DNA of 64,000 nt from Bacteroidaceae bacterium (GTDB lineage Bacteria; Bacteroidota; Bacteroidia; Bacteroidales; Bacteroidaceae), in NCBI GenBank assembly GCA_030843315.1, contig JAUUPT010000002.1, positions 62,001 to 126,000 of the forward strand, in the 5' to 3' direction. The notes under the pieces were generated by a model. It worked only from the letters and a program-made list of their open reading frames with translations, had not been told where the DNA came from and did not search any database. The position numbers and the translations under genes are program-made. The first letter of the stretch is position 1; the number at the start of each line of letters is the position of its first letter. Below are positions 42,003-51,059 of this stretch, in pieces.

Positions 42003-44165
42003 TTAGTGCAGCGTCAAGGCTATTGTCTGCCCCTTCACTATCCGGTTGCCGCCCGGTATGGACTGGCTCTTCACCCGTCCCACGCCGTTCAGCCTTACTC
42101 TCAAACCTCTACTTTCCAGCAGATAGACCGCATCCTTCGCTCCCATACCCACAACGCTGGGCACTGTGTTCGATGCGAGCTCCTGGTCTTTCAGTATCAC
42201 CGCTTCCGGTGCAGCCTGGCTGTGTCCCCACAACTCCTTCTTTTTCTGTCCGGAGAAATCTTTCTGAACGGGGACGTTCAATTCCTTCAGTACATAGAGC
42301 GCTTCGTTCATCTCTCCGCCTTTCACGGGAGGAATGACGTTGCTGGTGCTGTCTATGGCATTGCGCATATCAAAACGCAGGTCTTTGGCATACACTCTTT
42401 CTGCAATCTTCCCGAATACGCTACCTGCCATCAGACCGCCCGAAGCGGGAAGTCCCGGTTTCTGTATGGAGACGATGCAGCTGTACTTCGGCGCTTCGGA
42501 GGGGAAGTAGCCGCAGAAGCTCACGAGGTAGTTCACCCGTCCCGATTTGTAACCGGCTGCTCCTTGCGAAATCTGTGCCGTACCCGTCTTGCCCGATACG
42601 GAGAACTGTTTGCTTCCCGCCGGCTTCGCCAATCCTTCGGATACCACCTTCCGCAATATTTCGCGTATCTGTTCCAGTGTGTGGTCGGAGCATATCTTCG
42701 GATTGATGACTTCCGTAGGATATTCCTTCACCACTTCGCCGTCTTTCACGGCTGCCTTTACGAACTTCGGGCGTACCATCGTTCCGTTGTTGGCAATGGC
42801 GTTATAGAAAGTCAGTATGTTCATTGGCGGCACCTGTGTTTCGTAGCCGATACTCATCCACGGCAAGGTGGTCTTGGCAAAGTAACGCTCTTTGGGACCT
42901 TTGATATTCGGTTTTCCTTCTCCGGGTATTTGCAGGTGCAGAGGCTGGTCGATGCTCATGCGCTTCAATCCGTCCACATACTTCTGCGGGTCGTTTTTGT
43001 AATGCTTGTCGATGAGATAGGACACACCCACGTTGGACGACACTTCCAGGATGCGCGTCACGTTAATCTTTCCGTAGCCGCCGCGATGCCAGTTGTGGTC
43101 TCTCATCTTGCTGCCGTACATGTTCATGATACCGTTGCCTGTATCCACTTCGGTGTCGGGGGTAATCTTTCCGTCTTCCAGCGCCACCATGATAGAGGCG
43201 GTCTTGAAGGTGGAACCCGGTTCCAACATATCACTGATACCGTTACTGTTCATTTCGTAGTAGTTGCCGTCGCCTGCTTTCATCATGTTGACGATAGCTT
43301 TCACTTCTCCCGTGGCTACTTCCATCAGGATGGCTACGCCTACGTTGGCGTTGATTTCTTTCAGTTTGTCCACCAATGCTTTCTCGCAAATATCCTGCAT
43401 ACCCACGTCGAGGGTGGACACGATGTCGCAACCATCCACCGGCGGAAGGTCAACGATGTTCAGGTATTTGTTCATCACCTTTTGGCGGTGGGTGATGCCG
43501 TCGCGTCCTTTCAGCAGGGTGTCAAAGGCAAGCTCGATTCCGTTTCGGGCTCCCATGGCGGTGTCGGCATAGAGTCGTCCCAGGGTTTGGGCGGCAAGGG
43601 AACCGAACGGCTTCTTGCGCTGGTTGTAAATCTGTTCGTGGAAACCGCCTTTGTATTTGTTCATATTGAATACGGGCAGGCGTTTCGCTTCTTTATACTG
43701 AATGTAAGAGATACGGCGGTTGCGGTCGGGCAGGATGTTGTAGTTTCGGCTTTTCATTTCCCGTCCCTTGCGCAGATGGCTCTTGAAGGTGGCTACGCTG
43801 ATGTCGGGGAAGATCTGGTGAAGTCCGATGCAGATGGAGTCGAAGTTCTGTTTCCAGATGGAGTCCTTGCGCTGCTGGTCTTTCTTGCGGCGTGCTTCGT
43901 CCCGTTCGCCGGACATGAAGTCCATGTAGATTTTATATTCGGGCAGCGAGCTTGCCATCAGCTTGCCGTCCGATGAAAGGATGTTGCCACGGTTGGGCTT
44001 CACCGTTACGTTCTCTTTCACAAAACGGTCGGCTACCTCGTTCCAGTATTGCCGTTCGGCAAACATAATTATGGCGCCCTTCACAACAATGGCTATTCCC
44101 ACGAGTCCCAGGATGAGGACGACGAAGGAGTAGCGGGTCATTATATTTTTCTTATTTACGGCCAA
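42003..44165 (-). CDS. ftsI: Septal transpeptidase FtsI/PBP3-type with C-terminal PASTA domain
   Basis: A 720-residue class B penicillin-binding protein: N-terminal membrane helix (YSFVVLILGLVGIAIVVKGA), dimerisation region, and transpeptidase domain with the serine motif PGSTFKTASI, SSN in LEVSSNVGVSYL and KTG in SVSGKTGTAQISQG. One PASTA domain closes the protein (TVPSVVGMGAKDAVYLLESR). It cross-links septal peptidoglycan, working with FtsW. Position after ftsL is standard for dcw. Confidence 0.95.
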   Translation of the reverse strand: MAVNKKNIMTRYSFVVLILGLVGIAIVVKGAIIMFAERQYWNEVADRFVKENVTVKPNRGNILSSDGKLMASSLPEYKIYMDFMSGERDEARRKKDQQRKDSIWKQNFDSICIGLHQIFPDISVATFKSHLRKGREMKSRNYNILPDRNRRISYIQYKEAKRLPVFNMNKYKGGFHEQIYNQRKKPFGSLAAQTLGRLYADTAMGARNGIELAFDTLLKGRDGITHRQKVMNKYLNIVDLPPVDGCDIVSTLDVGMQDICEKALVDKLKEINANVGVAILMEVATGEVKAIVNMMKAGDGNYYEMNSNGISDMLEPGSTFKTASIMVALEDGKITPDTEVDTGNGIMNMYGSKMRDHNWHRGGYGKINVTRILEVSSNVGVSYLIDKHYKNDPQKYVDGLKRMSIDQPLHLQIPGEGKPNIKGPKERYFAKTTLPWMSIGYETQVPPMNILTFYNAIANNGTMVRPKFVKAAVKDGEVVKEYPTEVINPKICSDHTLEQIREILRKVVSEGLAKPAGSKQFSVSGKTGTAQISQGAAGYKSGRVNYLVSFCGYFPSEAPKYSCIVSIQKPGLPASGGLMAGSVFGKIAERVYAKDLRFDMRNAIDSTSNVIPPVKGGEMNEALYVLKELNVPVQKDFSGQKKKELWGHSQAAPEAVILKDQELASNTVPSVVGMGAKDAVYLLESRGLRVRLNGVGRVKSQSIPGGNRIVKGQTIALTLH

Positions 44166-44194
44166 TTCAATCTATGCTTTAACGATTAACTATC

Positions 44195-44569
44195 TTATTT
44201 CTTTATCAGATACGGTGGATGGGTGGAAGTCTGCAAGTCGCTCTCTTTGGTAGATATGTACTCCTCAATGCGCGATTGGCGGCTTCGTTCCATCAGTTCC
44301 GAACTGCGTGTCAGTGCATCATACTTGATGTCTATAAGTTCTTTCTTCAACCGGTCTATCTCTATCATCTGTTGCTGGCAGGCATAGCGGTTGTGAATAT
44401 AAAACAGTATGAGTACCATGATAAGCACAAGCAATTTGGTCTGCCGGCGAAAGAAGTCGGTAGCCAAGATGTCACCACCAATGATGTTCTTCAGTGAGGT
44501 GTGCTTTTTTGCTTTTTCAGTTTTCTTCTTTTCTTGATTGTTTTCCATTTCACTCATCCCCTTTATCAC
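44195..44569 (-). CDS. FtsL-like small membrane division protein
   Basis: A 124-residue bitopic protein: basic cytoplasmic tail (NNQEKKKTEKAKKHTSLKN), one membrane helix (about 46-62, LLVLIMVLILFYI) and a periplasmic coiled coil (QQQMIEIDRLKKELIDIKYD). By size, topology and position between rsmH and ftsI it is the FtsL counterpart; sequence conservation of FtsL is low, so this is by context. Translation may start at the fifth or eighth codon (MSEMENNQ). Confidence 0.82.
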   Translation of the reverse strand: MIKGMSEMENNQEKKKTEKAKKHTSLKNIIGGDILATDFFRRQTKLLVLIMVLILFYIHNRYACQQQMIEIDRLKKELIDIKYDALTRSSELMERSRQSRIEEYISTKESDLQTSTHPPYLIKK

Positions 44570-44573
44570 ATTA

Positions 44574-45500
44574 TCACTCTATCACCTTCTCCACTTTCTC
44601 CGCTATTCTTAGTTTGGCGCTGCGCGAGCGCGGGTTCCGTTCTATCTCTGCTTCATCGGGCGTGATTACCCTGTTGTTCACCAACCGGAAAGGAGTCAGC
44701 ACGTTTCCGAAGAAGTCTTTCTCCGCTTTGCCTTCCACATTGCCGGTCTTCATGATGTTCTTCACCATGCGGTCTTCCAGCGAGTGGTAGGTGATTACTA
44801 CCAGCCGTCCGCCCGGCTTCAGTGCTTCCGTTGCGGCATACAGCATCTCTTTCAGCGCTTCCATCTCCTGGTTCACCTCGATGCGCAATGCCTGGAATAC
44901 TTTTGCCAGTTCTTTCTTCTCGCGTTCACGGCCGAAGAGCGGTTTGATGATTTCCAGAAATTCGCTGATGGTGCTGATCTTCTGTGTGGCGCGTGCCTTG
45001 GCGATGACGGATGCCAGCTTGCGGCTGTTCTTCAGTTCGCCGTACAGGTAGAAGATATCCGCCAGGCGCTCTTCACTGTACGTGTTCACCACGTCGGCGG
45101 CAGTATCGCCGGCACGCTTGTTCATGCGCATGTCCAGTGCTCCGTCAAAGCGGAAGGAGAATCCCCGTTCGCTGTCGTCGAAGTGATGGGACGATACTCC
45201 GAGGTCGGCAAGTATGGCATCCACCTGCTCTATGTCGTGATAGCGCAGGAAGTTGTGCAGGTAGCGGAAATTGCTGCGTACAAATGTAAAATGCGGGTCG
45301 TTCACAATGTTACGTTCCGCATCCTCGTCTTGGTCGAATCCCAGCAGGCGTCCTCCGTCTCCCAGTCGGGAGAGAATCTCGCGCGAGTGTCCGCCGCCGC
45401 CGAACGTTACGTCTACGTATGTACCGTCGGGTCGGATGTTCATCGCGTCTACGCTTGGCATCAGCAATACCGGAATATGATATGTTGTTTCTTCTTTCAT
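44574..45500 (-). CDS. rsmH: 16S rRNA m4C1402 methyltransferase
   Basis: A 308-residue SAM-dependent enzyme (MraW). Motifs are HIPVLLMPSVDAMNIRPDGT, the SAM site VDVTFGGGGHSREIL, DAILADLGVSSHHFDDSERG, MNKRAGDTAADVVNTYSEE and VVITYHSLEDRMVKNIMK. It methylates N4 of C1402 in 16S rRNA. Second gene of the dcw cluster. Confidence 0.97.
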   Translation of the reverse strand: MKEETTYHIPVLLMPSVDAMNIRPDGTYVDVTFGGGGHSREILSRLGDGGRLLGFDQDEDAERNIVNDPHFTFVRSNFRYLHNFLRYHDIEQVDAILADLGVSSHHFDDSERGFSFRFDGALDMRMNKRAGDTAADVVNTYSEERLADIFYLYGELKNSRKLASVIAKARATQKISTISEFLEIIKPLFGREREKKELAKVFQALRIEVNQEMEALKEMLYAATEALKPGGRLVVITYHSLEDRMVKNIMKTGNVEGKAEKDFFGNVLTPFRLVNNRVITPDEAEIERNPRSRSAKLRIAEKVEKVIE

Positions 45501-45522
45501 CCTCTGTTTCTCTGATTCTTAC

Positions 45523-46011
45523 TTATCCGTTACTGTTTGCATTTCCCGCTTCTGCACATGGGGTATCACCGCCCAGCAATTCTTCCAAAGCCCCGCTGAA
45601 TTCTTCGGGGCTCATGAACGGCTGGTCTGCCCGTTCCTTCGCCCATATCTCGATGGTGTTGTCCATGCCGATAAAGCGGACTTCGCTCTGTATACCCGCC
45701 ATCAGCAGATAGCGTTTCGGCAGCAGGATGCGTCCGTTGCCGTCGGGAGTCATCACTTCTGCATTGCTCACGAACTCGCGGAATACGTTTTGCTGTCCGG
45801 GATTCCATTTGTTCAGCTTGCGGCGCAACTCATTCTGAGTAGCAAACCACACGCTTTCGGGATAAAGCACCAGGCAGTCCTGATACACATCCTTGCGCAG
45901 TACGAGTCTCTCCTCAGAAGCAGCCTGCAGCTGTTTTCTGAATACGGCAGGGATGAAAACTCTCCCTTTCGCATCTGTTTTCGCTTCTATGTTGCCTAAG
46001 AATTGTATCAT
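45523..46011 (-). CDS. mraZ: Transcriptional regulator MraZ
   Basis: A 162-residue protein with two SpoVT/AbrB-like repeats. The repeats are visible as FLGNIEAKTDAKGRVFIPAV and VMTPDGNGRILLPKRYLLM. MraZ binds direct repeats in front of dcw operons and tunes their expression. First gene of the cluster. I could not pick out clear MraZ boxes upstream. Confidence 0.94.
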   Translation of the reverse strand: MIQFLGNIEAKTDAKGRVFIPAVFRKQLQAASEERLVLRKDVYQDCLVLYPESVWFATQNELRRKLNKWNPGQQNVFREFVSNAEVMTPDGNGRILLPKRYLLMAGIQSEVRFIGMDNTIEIWAKERADQPFMSPEEFSGALEELLGGDTPCAEAGNANSNG

Positions 46012-46301
46012 TTCTCACCTTATTATAATATGCGACGGTAAAAATACACATTTCCCCACAATTCCCCACAATCTTTTAACTAAAATCTTACAGATAAGTT
46101 TTCAATACCCTGCTCATTGCCTATTCATTTGATAATGAAGCTGCTTTTGTAATGCTTTGCTGGTGGGGGATTGCTGTCGTAGCTTAAGGAGTGAAGCCCC
46201 GTCATTGTCTTTGATAAAGTGGCGGCCGGTTATGATTTTCATGCCTGGGGAAAGGTATTCTTCCCTGCTTCAAAAGATATCTTGCCCGCAAGGAAAACTT
46301 A

Positions 46302-46384
46302 GAATAAAGCCTTTAGTTGTAGGAATAAAAGCTTTATTCTTATAAATATAACCTTTATTCCTAAGAATAAAGGTTATATTCCAA
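46302..46384. repeat. 21-bp alternating repeat array D
   Basis: The word GAATAAA recurs at 46302, 46323 and 46365 (21 and 42 bp apart), alternating with inverted CTTTATTC/ACCTTTATTCC words, so neighbouring units can pair with each other. The flanks CTTGCCCGCAAGGAAAACTT (46281-46300) and GCCTTGCGAGG plus AAGTTTTCCC (46390-46413) are partly complementary, giving an outer inverted repeat as in array A. Confidence 0.65.
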
Positions 46385-46495
46385 GTTTGCCTTGCGAGGA
46401 AGATAAGTTTTCCCTTCTACTTGAAGAAGTTAAGATAGTACAGTTATATCGAACGTTAAATTCCCATTTACCCGTCCCGGCGGATATTAACAACA

Positions 46496-46527
46496 AGAGG
46501 CAAACCGGATCACTCCGACTTGCCTCT
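46496..46527 (-). terminator. Terminator after the ECF sigma factor gene
   Basis: Arms AGAGGCAA (46496-46503) and TTGCCTCT (46520-46527) with inner CCGG/TCCG pairing; on the minus strand followed by TGTTGTTAAT. Confidence 0.65.
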
Positions 46528-46578
46528 TTCTTCTGACACTACTCAAAAAAATGCACTATGTTAATTGACACTGTTTGT

Positions 46579-47082
46579 TTAAACAAAATCTTTCAAGTCT
46601 TGTTGTAGCTTCTGACGGGTGAAGAAGATGCGGCTTTTCACCGTTCCCAGCGGCAACCCCAGCTTCTCGGCAATTTCGCGGTATTTGAAACCGGAGACGT
46701 GCATGGAGAACGGAATTTTGTATTCGCGAGGCAGGGCATTGACAATGCGGTGCATCTCTTTCAGGTCGTATGCGCTTTCGGTGTTCTCAGAAGCAACGTC
46801 GCGCGGCAGATTGAGGTGGTAGAGATTGTCCGTTTGGTCTACAAACGTCTGGTCGCGTACCACTTTGCGGTAGTTGTTTATAAAGATATTGCGCATGATG
46901 GTATATATCCATCCTTTGAAATTGGTATCGGGTGTATATTTCTCTTCATTATCCAGAGCTTTGAGAGAAGTCTCTTGCAAGAGGTCGTTCGCTTCTTCGC
47001 GGTCGGAGGTTAATTTGTATGCAAAACGTAATAGATCGTCTTGAACTCCGAGCAGGTCTTTTTTAAATGTAATACTGTTCAT
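46579..47082 (-). CDS. ECF-type RNA polymerase sigma factor
   Basis: A 167-residue sigma-70 family protein of the ECF class: region 2 (LLRFAYKLTSDREEANDLLQ, NFKGWIYTIMRNIFINNYRK) and region 4 HTH (LPREYKIPFSMHVSGFKYRE, IAEKLGLPLGTVKSRIFFTR). No anti-sigma gene is adjacent. Bacteroides uses several such free-standing factors. It is divergent from glsA, so it may serve its own promoter, the lipid genes, or distant targets. Confidence 0.93.
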   Translation of the reverse strand: MNSITFKKDLLGVQDDLLRFAYKLTSDREEANDLLQETSLKALDNEEKYTPDTNFKGWIYTIMRNIFINNYRKVVRDQTFVDQTDNLYHLNLPRDVASENTESAYDLKEMHRIVNALPREYKIPFSMHVSGFKYREIAEKLGLPLGTVKSRIFFTRQKLQQDLKDFV

Positions 47083-47250
47083 ATGTGCTATGTTTTTTTA
47101 TTTATTTATTCGTTTGATTTGGTGTTGCAAGTTTACGAATGTTTTACCTCGCCAACGGACGGATTCCCAACAAACTTTAGGGGAAAAACTATCATTTGAT
47201 AGATTTTTGGTGTTTTTTGATAGATATTAGGTGCAGTTTTCTGCCAAATA

Positions 47251-47283
47251 TTTGCGATTAATTAAAAAGATGAGTTAATTTTG
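47251..47283 (+). promoter_or_regulatory. -33/-7 promoter of glsA-glsB
   Basis: TTTG (47251-47254), 21-bp spacer, TAATTTTG (47276-47283): a complete Bacteroides promoter. It fixes the glsA start downstream, because a TTG at 47281 would lie inside the -7 box. Confidence 0.75.
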
Positions 47284-47307
47284 CGCATTCATTTCATCAA
47301 AAGAAGA

Positions 47308-48126
47308 ATGGCTGACGACTCTTTATTTTTGATTGACATAGACAAGATACTTCGGGAGAAAGCTCCGAAGCAGTCTAAGTATATCCCTAAATTCGTCGTG
47401 TCCTATCTGAAGCGTATCGTTCATCAGGAGGAGCTGAACGTCTTTCTGACGGAGTCGAGAGACAAAATCGGCGTCGATTTCCTGAAAGCGTGCCTGGAAT
47501 TCCTCGATGCCAATATAGTGGTGAAGGGAGAAGAAAACCTGCCCCGGGAGGGACTTTATACTTTCGTGTCCAACCATCCGCTGGGAGGGCAGGATGGAGT
47601 GGCGCTGGGCTATGTGCTGGGCGCTTTCTATAACGGCAAGGTGAAATACATGGTCAACGACTTGCTGATGAATCTGCGCGGATTGGCTCCGCTCTGCATC
47701 CCCATCAACAAGACCGGCAAGCAAGCCAAAGACTTTCCACGGATGGTAGAGGCGGGATTTGCTTCGGACGACCAGTTGATTATGTTCCCCGCCGGACTTT
47801 GCTCGCGCAGGCAGAACGGAGTGATTCGCGACCTGGATTGGAGAAAGACATTCATTGTGAAGAGCGTTGAGTCCCATCGCGATGTCGTTCCTATTCACTT
47901 CGAAGGCCGTAACTCGAACTTCTTCTATAATCTTGCCAATGTGTGCAAGGCATTGGGCATCAAGGTTAATATCGCCATGCTTTATCTGGCGGACGAGATG
48001 CTGAAGAACCGCCATAAAACATTTACCGTCACGATAGGAAAACCCATTCCCTGGCAGACATTCGACAAATCGAGGACGCCGGCGCAGTGGGCACAATATG
48101 TGAAGGACATTGTATATAAACTATAG
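47308..48126 (+). CDS. glsA: O-acyltransferase of glycine-lipid synthesis (PlsC-like)
   Basis: A 272-residue acyltransferase starting MADDSLFLIDIDKILREKAP at 47308. The acyltransferase motif is TFVSNHPLGGQDGVALGYVL, with LAPLCIPINKTG and the glycine motif MFPAGLCSRR following, as in lyso-ornithine/lyso-glycine lipid acyltransferases. With the GNAT enzyme downstream it matches the pair that makes glycine lipids in Bacteroides thetaiotaomicron: GlsB adds the amide-linked and GlsA the ester-linked fatty acid. It probably acts at the inner membrane face. Symbol given by context and family. Confidence 0.8.
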   Translation: MADDSLFLIDIDKILREKAPKQSKYIPKFVVSYLKRIVHQEELNVFLTESRDKIGVDFLKACLEFLDANIVVKGEENLPREGLYTFVSNHPLGGQDGVALGYVLGAFYNGKVKYMVNDLLMNLRGLAPLCIPINKTGKQAKDFPRMVEAGFASDDQLIMFPAGLCSRRQNGVIRDLDWRKTFIVKSVESHRDVVPIHFEGRNSNFFYNLANVCKALGIKVNIAMLYLADEMLKNRHKTFTVTIGKPIPWQTFDKSRTPAQWAQYVKDIVYKL

Positions 48127-48171
48127 GAATAGCCGTATTTTAATTTAAAGAAGAACTACTAAGAAGATAAT

Positions 48172-49155
48172 ATGGAAGATATTATAGCACCGATAAGCAA
48201 GGAATTACTGAAAGCGGAACTGACAGAAGAGAAACGCTTGCGTATGACTAACAGAAGCCATAACCAGATTTATATCATTACCGCTCAGGATTCACCGAAC
48301 ACGATGAAAGAAATCGGGCGTCTGCGCGAGATAGCATTCCGTGCTGCCGGAGGTGGTACCGGCGAATCTATGGATATCGATGAATATGATATCATGGAGA
48401 ATCCATACAAGCAGCTGATTGTGTGGAACCCGGAAGCTGAAGAGATTCTGGGTGGTTACCGCTATATTCTGGGTACGGATGTACGGTTTGATGAACACAA
48501 TGTCCCTCTGTTGGCAACGGCTCACATGTTCAACTTTTCTGAAGAGTTCCTCAAAGAGTATCTTCCCACTACAATCGAACTGGGACGTTCGTTCGTCACC
48601 CTTGAATATCAGTCCACGCGCACCGACAGTAAAGGCCTCTTTGCCCTCGATAATCTGTGGGATGGCCTGGGTGCTTTGACGGTAGTGATGCCGAACGTGA
48701 AATACTTCTTTGGCAAGGTGACCATGTACCCCAGCTACCATCGTCAGGGACGCGACATGATACTCTACTTCCTGAAGAAACACTTCCCCGATAAAGATAA
48801 TCTGATTACTCCGATGAAACCGCTGGTGATGGAGTCTGACGAGAAAGACCTGGCTGCTTTGTTCTGCAAAGATACGTTCAAGGAAGACTATAAGATATTG
48901 AATTGCGAAATACGCAAGCTGGGATATAACATCCCCCCCTTGGTAAATGCCTACATGAGTCTCAGTCCCACGATGCGTATGTTCGGCACTGCCATTAACT
49001 ACGGCTTTGGCGATGTAGAAGAAACCGGCATCCTGATTGCCGTAGACGAGATACTGGCAGAAAAGCGCATCCGCCACATCGAGTCGTTCATCGCGAACGA
49101 ACCGGAGTCGTGCAAGCTTACGTCGGGGGCGAATAATGTAGTTTATAAGAGTTGA
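48172..49155 (+). CDS. glsB: Glycine N-acyltransferase, GNAT/OlsB-like
   Basis: A 327-residue protein with an OlsB/hemolysin-type GNAT domain: IGRLREIAFRAAGGGTGESM, DEYDIMENPYKQLIVWNPEA, GGYRYILGTDV, IELGRSFVTLEYQS and a C-terminal region ending in YMSLSPTMRMFGTAINYGFG. Such enzymes transfer a 3-hydroxy-fatty acid from acyl carrier protein to an amino acid; in Bacteroides the acceptor is glycine. It follows glsA by 45 bp and shares its promoter. Confidence 0.82.
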   Translation: MEDIIAPISKELLKAELTEEKRLRMTNRSHNQIYIITAQDSPNTMKEIGRLREIAFRAAGGGTGESMDIDEYDIMENPYKQLIVWNPEAEEILGGYRYILGTDVRFDEHNVPLLATAHMFNFSEEFLKEYLPTTIELGRSFVTLEYQSTRTDSKGLFALDNLWDGLGALTVVMPNVKYFFGKVTMYPSYHRQGRDMILYFLKKHFPDKDNLITPMKPLVMESDEKDLAALFCKDTFKEDYKILNCEIRKLGYNIPPLVNAYMSLSPTMRMFGTAINYGFGDVEETGILIAVDEILAEKRIRHIESFIANEPESCKLTSGANNVVYKS

Positions 49156-49175
49156 ATAGACTAAGTCTATGTCGT

Positions 49176-50501
49176 TTATACAGCCGGCAGGCTGTTGCCA
49201 TTAATCTTTCTGTATAAATCGAGGGCATAGACATCCGTCATCCCTGAAATATAATCCAATACCGCCTGTACTCTTTCGTAGAGTGCAGGCGCTTTTATGT
49301 TATACTGGCTTGATACGCGGTTGATGAGCAGTTGGGAGTACGCCTTTTCGGGGGAGCATACGGCATCAATCATCAATTCGAGCAAGGTGCTGATGATGCG
49401 GAAACCGGCAAGTTCGATGTCCAGTACATCGCGTGAGCGGTATATCTTCTCGAAAGAAAGGTCGGCGCAATGCTTGTAGGCGGTGGCGGGCAGTTGGGAG
49501 ATGTGCTTGATGAGGCTGCCTTCGAACGCTCCTTCCAATATCTGCTCTTCGTTGTCCAGGAAGGCTTGGGTGCATTCCCGGATAAGCAGGCCTATCACGC
49601 AGGAACGGAGATAGGCAATCTGTTCGTTGAGGTCGCTCACGATGTGCAACGTATCGAGCATGTGCGCCTGGCGCTCTTCCGGGAAGTAGGAGAGCAGTAA
49701 GTCTTTCGTCTCCTGGGTGGTGAGTATCTTCAGTTTGTGTGCGTCTTCAATGTCCATCATCTGGTAGCAGATGTCGTCGGCAGCTTCTACCAGATACACC
49801 AGCGGGTGGCGGGCGTACTTCAGCGGAGATTCGTTCAACTTCTTCATGCCCAGTTCTTCTGCAATCCGGCAGAAGCTTTCTTCCTCGGTGGTGAAGAAGC
49901 CGAACTTGGACTTCTGTCCGGCTAAACTCGATGAAAAGGGATATTTTACGATGCTGGCAAGGGTGGAGTAGGTGAGCACGAAGCCCCCTTTCCGCCTGCC
50001 TTCGAACTGGTGGGTAAGTAGGCGGAAGGCATTGGCATTCCCTTCAAAATGAGTCAGGTCTTCCCACTGGACAGCGGTCAGTTGCTCTTTCAGTGCCATG
50101 CCTTTCCCTTCGGAGAAGTAGGTGGAGATGGCGCGTTCGCCGGAGTGCCCGAAGGGGGGATTGCCCAAGTCGTGTGCCAGGCAGGCGGCAGAGACGATGG
50201 AGCCGATTTCGGGTAGAAAGGAATTCTGCAAGTCGGGATGGCGGGCGATGATGGCTTTGGAAACGTCATTGCCCAGCGAGCGCCCTACGCACGATACTTC
50301 CAGACTATGCGTCAGTCGGTTGTGAACGAAGACGCTGCCCGGCAGGGGGAAAACCTGCGTCTTGTTCTGCAAGCGGCGGAAGGGAGCGGAGAAGACAAGG
50401 CGGTCGTAATCGCGTTGAAACTCAGAACGGTTCTCGTGGCGTTCGCGGTGGAACTCTTCCAACCCGAAGCGTTTGGCAGATATAAGGGTATTCCAATTCA
50501 T
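49176..50501 (-). CDS. dgt: Deoxyguanosinetriphosphate triphosphohydrolase
   Basis: A 441-residue HD-domain enzyme that removes triphosphate from dGTP and related dNTPs. The metal-binding motifs are RLTHSLEVSCVGRSLGNDV and SAACLAHDLGNPPFGHSGE; EAADDICYQMMDIEDAHK and the N-terminal RDYDRLVFSAPFRRLQNKTQ are also typical. Convergent with glsB; a 15-bp palindrome ATAGACTAAGTCTAT (49156-49170) sits in the 20-bp gap. A -7-like TACATTTG lies at 50533-50540. dut is divergent on the other side, so two dNTP-pool enzymes flank one intergenic region. Confidence 0.95.
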   Translation of the reverse strand: MNWNTLISAKRFGLEEFHRERHENRSEFQRDYDRLVFSAPFRRLQNKTQVFPLPGSVFVHNRLTHSLEVSCVGRSLGNDVSKAIIARHPDLQNSFLPEIGSIVSAACLAHDLGNPPFGHSGERAISTYFSEGKGMALKEQLTAVQWEDLTHFEGNANAFRLLTHQFEGRRKGGFVLTYSTLASIVKYPFSSSLAGQKSKFGFFTTEEESFCRIAEELGMKKLNESPLKYARHPLVYLVEAADDICYQMMDIEDAHKLKILTTQETKDLLLSYFPEERQAHMLDTLHIVSDLNEQIAYLRSCVIGLLIRECTQAFLDNEEQILEGAFEGSLIKHISQLPATAYKHCADLSFEKIYRSRDVLDIELAGFRIISTLLELMIDAVCSPEKAYSQLLINRVSSQYNIKAPALYERVQAVLDYISGMTDVYALDLYRKINGNSLPAV

Positions 50502-50605
50502 GCTTATCAGTAGCTTTCTTATTATTTAACTGCAAATGTATTACTATTTTGCTTCAAAAGCTGTATTTTCGCCCTTTAAATAGTAAATAAAGGAATGTAA
50601 ATAAG

Positions 50606-51040
50606 ATGTTGAACGTACAAATTATCAATAAATCGAAGCATCCGCTTCCGGCTTACGCCACCGAACTATCCGCAGGAATGGACATCCGCGCCAATATCAA
50701 CGAACCTATTTCATTAGCTCCGATGCAGCGCTGCCTCGTGCCTACGGGACTTTTCATCGCCCTGCCGGCAGGCTTCGAAGCGCAGATACGTCCGCGTAGC
50801 GGGCTGGCCCTCAAGAAGGGAATCACCGTACTGAACTCCCCCGGAACGATCGATGCCGATTACCGGGGCGAGATATGCATCATCCTCGTCAACCTGTCTG
50901 CCGAAACGTTTGTCATTGAAGATGGAGAACGCATTGCCCAGATGGTGATAGCACGCCATGAACAAGCCGCCTGGCAGGAAGTGGAAGTGCTGGATGAAAC
51001 CGTGCGTGGTGCCGGTGGCTTCGGACATACAGGGGTTTAA
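50606..51040 (+). CDS. dut: dUTP diphosphatase
   Basis: A 144-residue trimeric dUTPase with all five motifs visible: AGMDIRANI, RPRSGLALKKGI, NSPGTIDADYRGEI, GERIAQMVIA and the C-terminal GAGGFGHTGV. It hydrolyses dUTP to dUMP, keeping uracil out of DNA. First gene of a four-gene operon; the next starts 19 bp downstream. Confidence 0.97.
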   Translation: MLNVQIINKSKHPLPAYATELSAGMDIRANINEPISLAPMQRCLVPTGLFIALPAGFEAQIRPRSGLALKKGITVLNSPGTIDADYRGEICIILVNLSAETFVIEDGERIAQMVIARHEQAAWQEVEVLDETVRGAGGFGHTGV

Positions 51041-51059
51041 TGTAATAACGCGATAATTG

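Larger units (their letters stand above)
46012..46578. other. Intergenic region between ECF sigma factor and mraZ
   Basis: A 567-bp stretch with no convincing gene. It contains the mraZ leader, a mixed-composition stretch (46100-46280), repeat array D (46302-46384) with partly complementary flanks, and the sigma-factor terminator (46496-46527). A 62-codon plus-strand frame at 46157-46345 runs into the repeats and is not supported. Confidence 0.65.

Noticed and set aside
41817..43976. Long open frame (719 codons) on the plus strand
   Set aside because: It lies antisense to ftsI and the murE start, has odd composition (His/Val/Phe-rich) and no family motif; it is a shadow of the GC-skewed coding strand.
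46157..46345. 62-codon plus-strand frame in the mraZ/sigma-factor gap
   Set aside because: Runs into repeat array D, no promoter or homology pattern, basic and irregular composition.
49156..49170. 15-bp palindrome ATAGACTAAGTCTAT as an operator
   Set aside because: It sits between two convergent gene ends, where a short terminator or chance palindrome is more likely than an operator.
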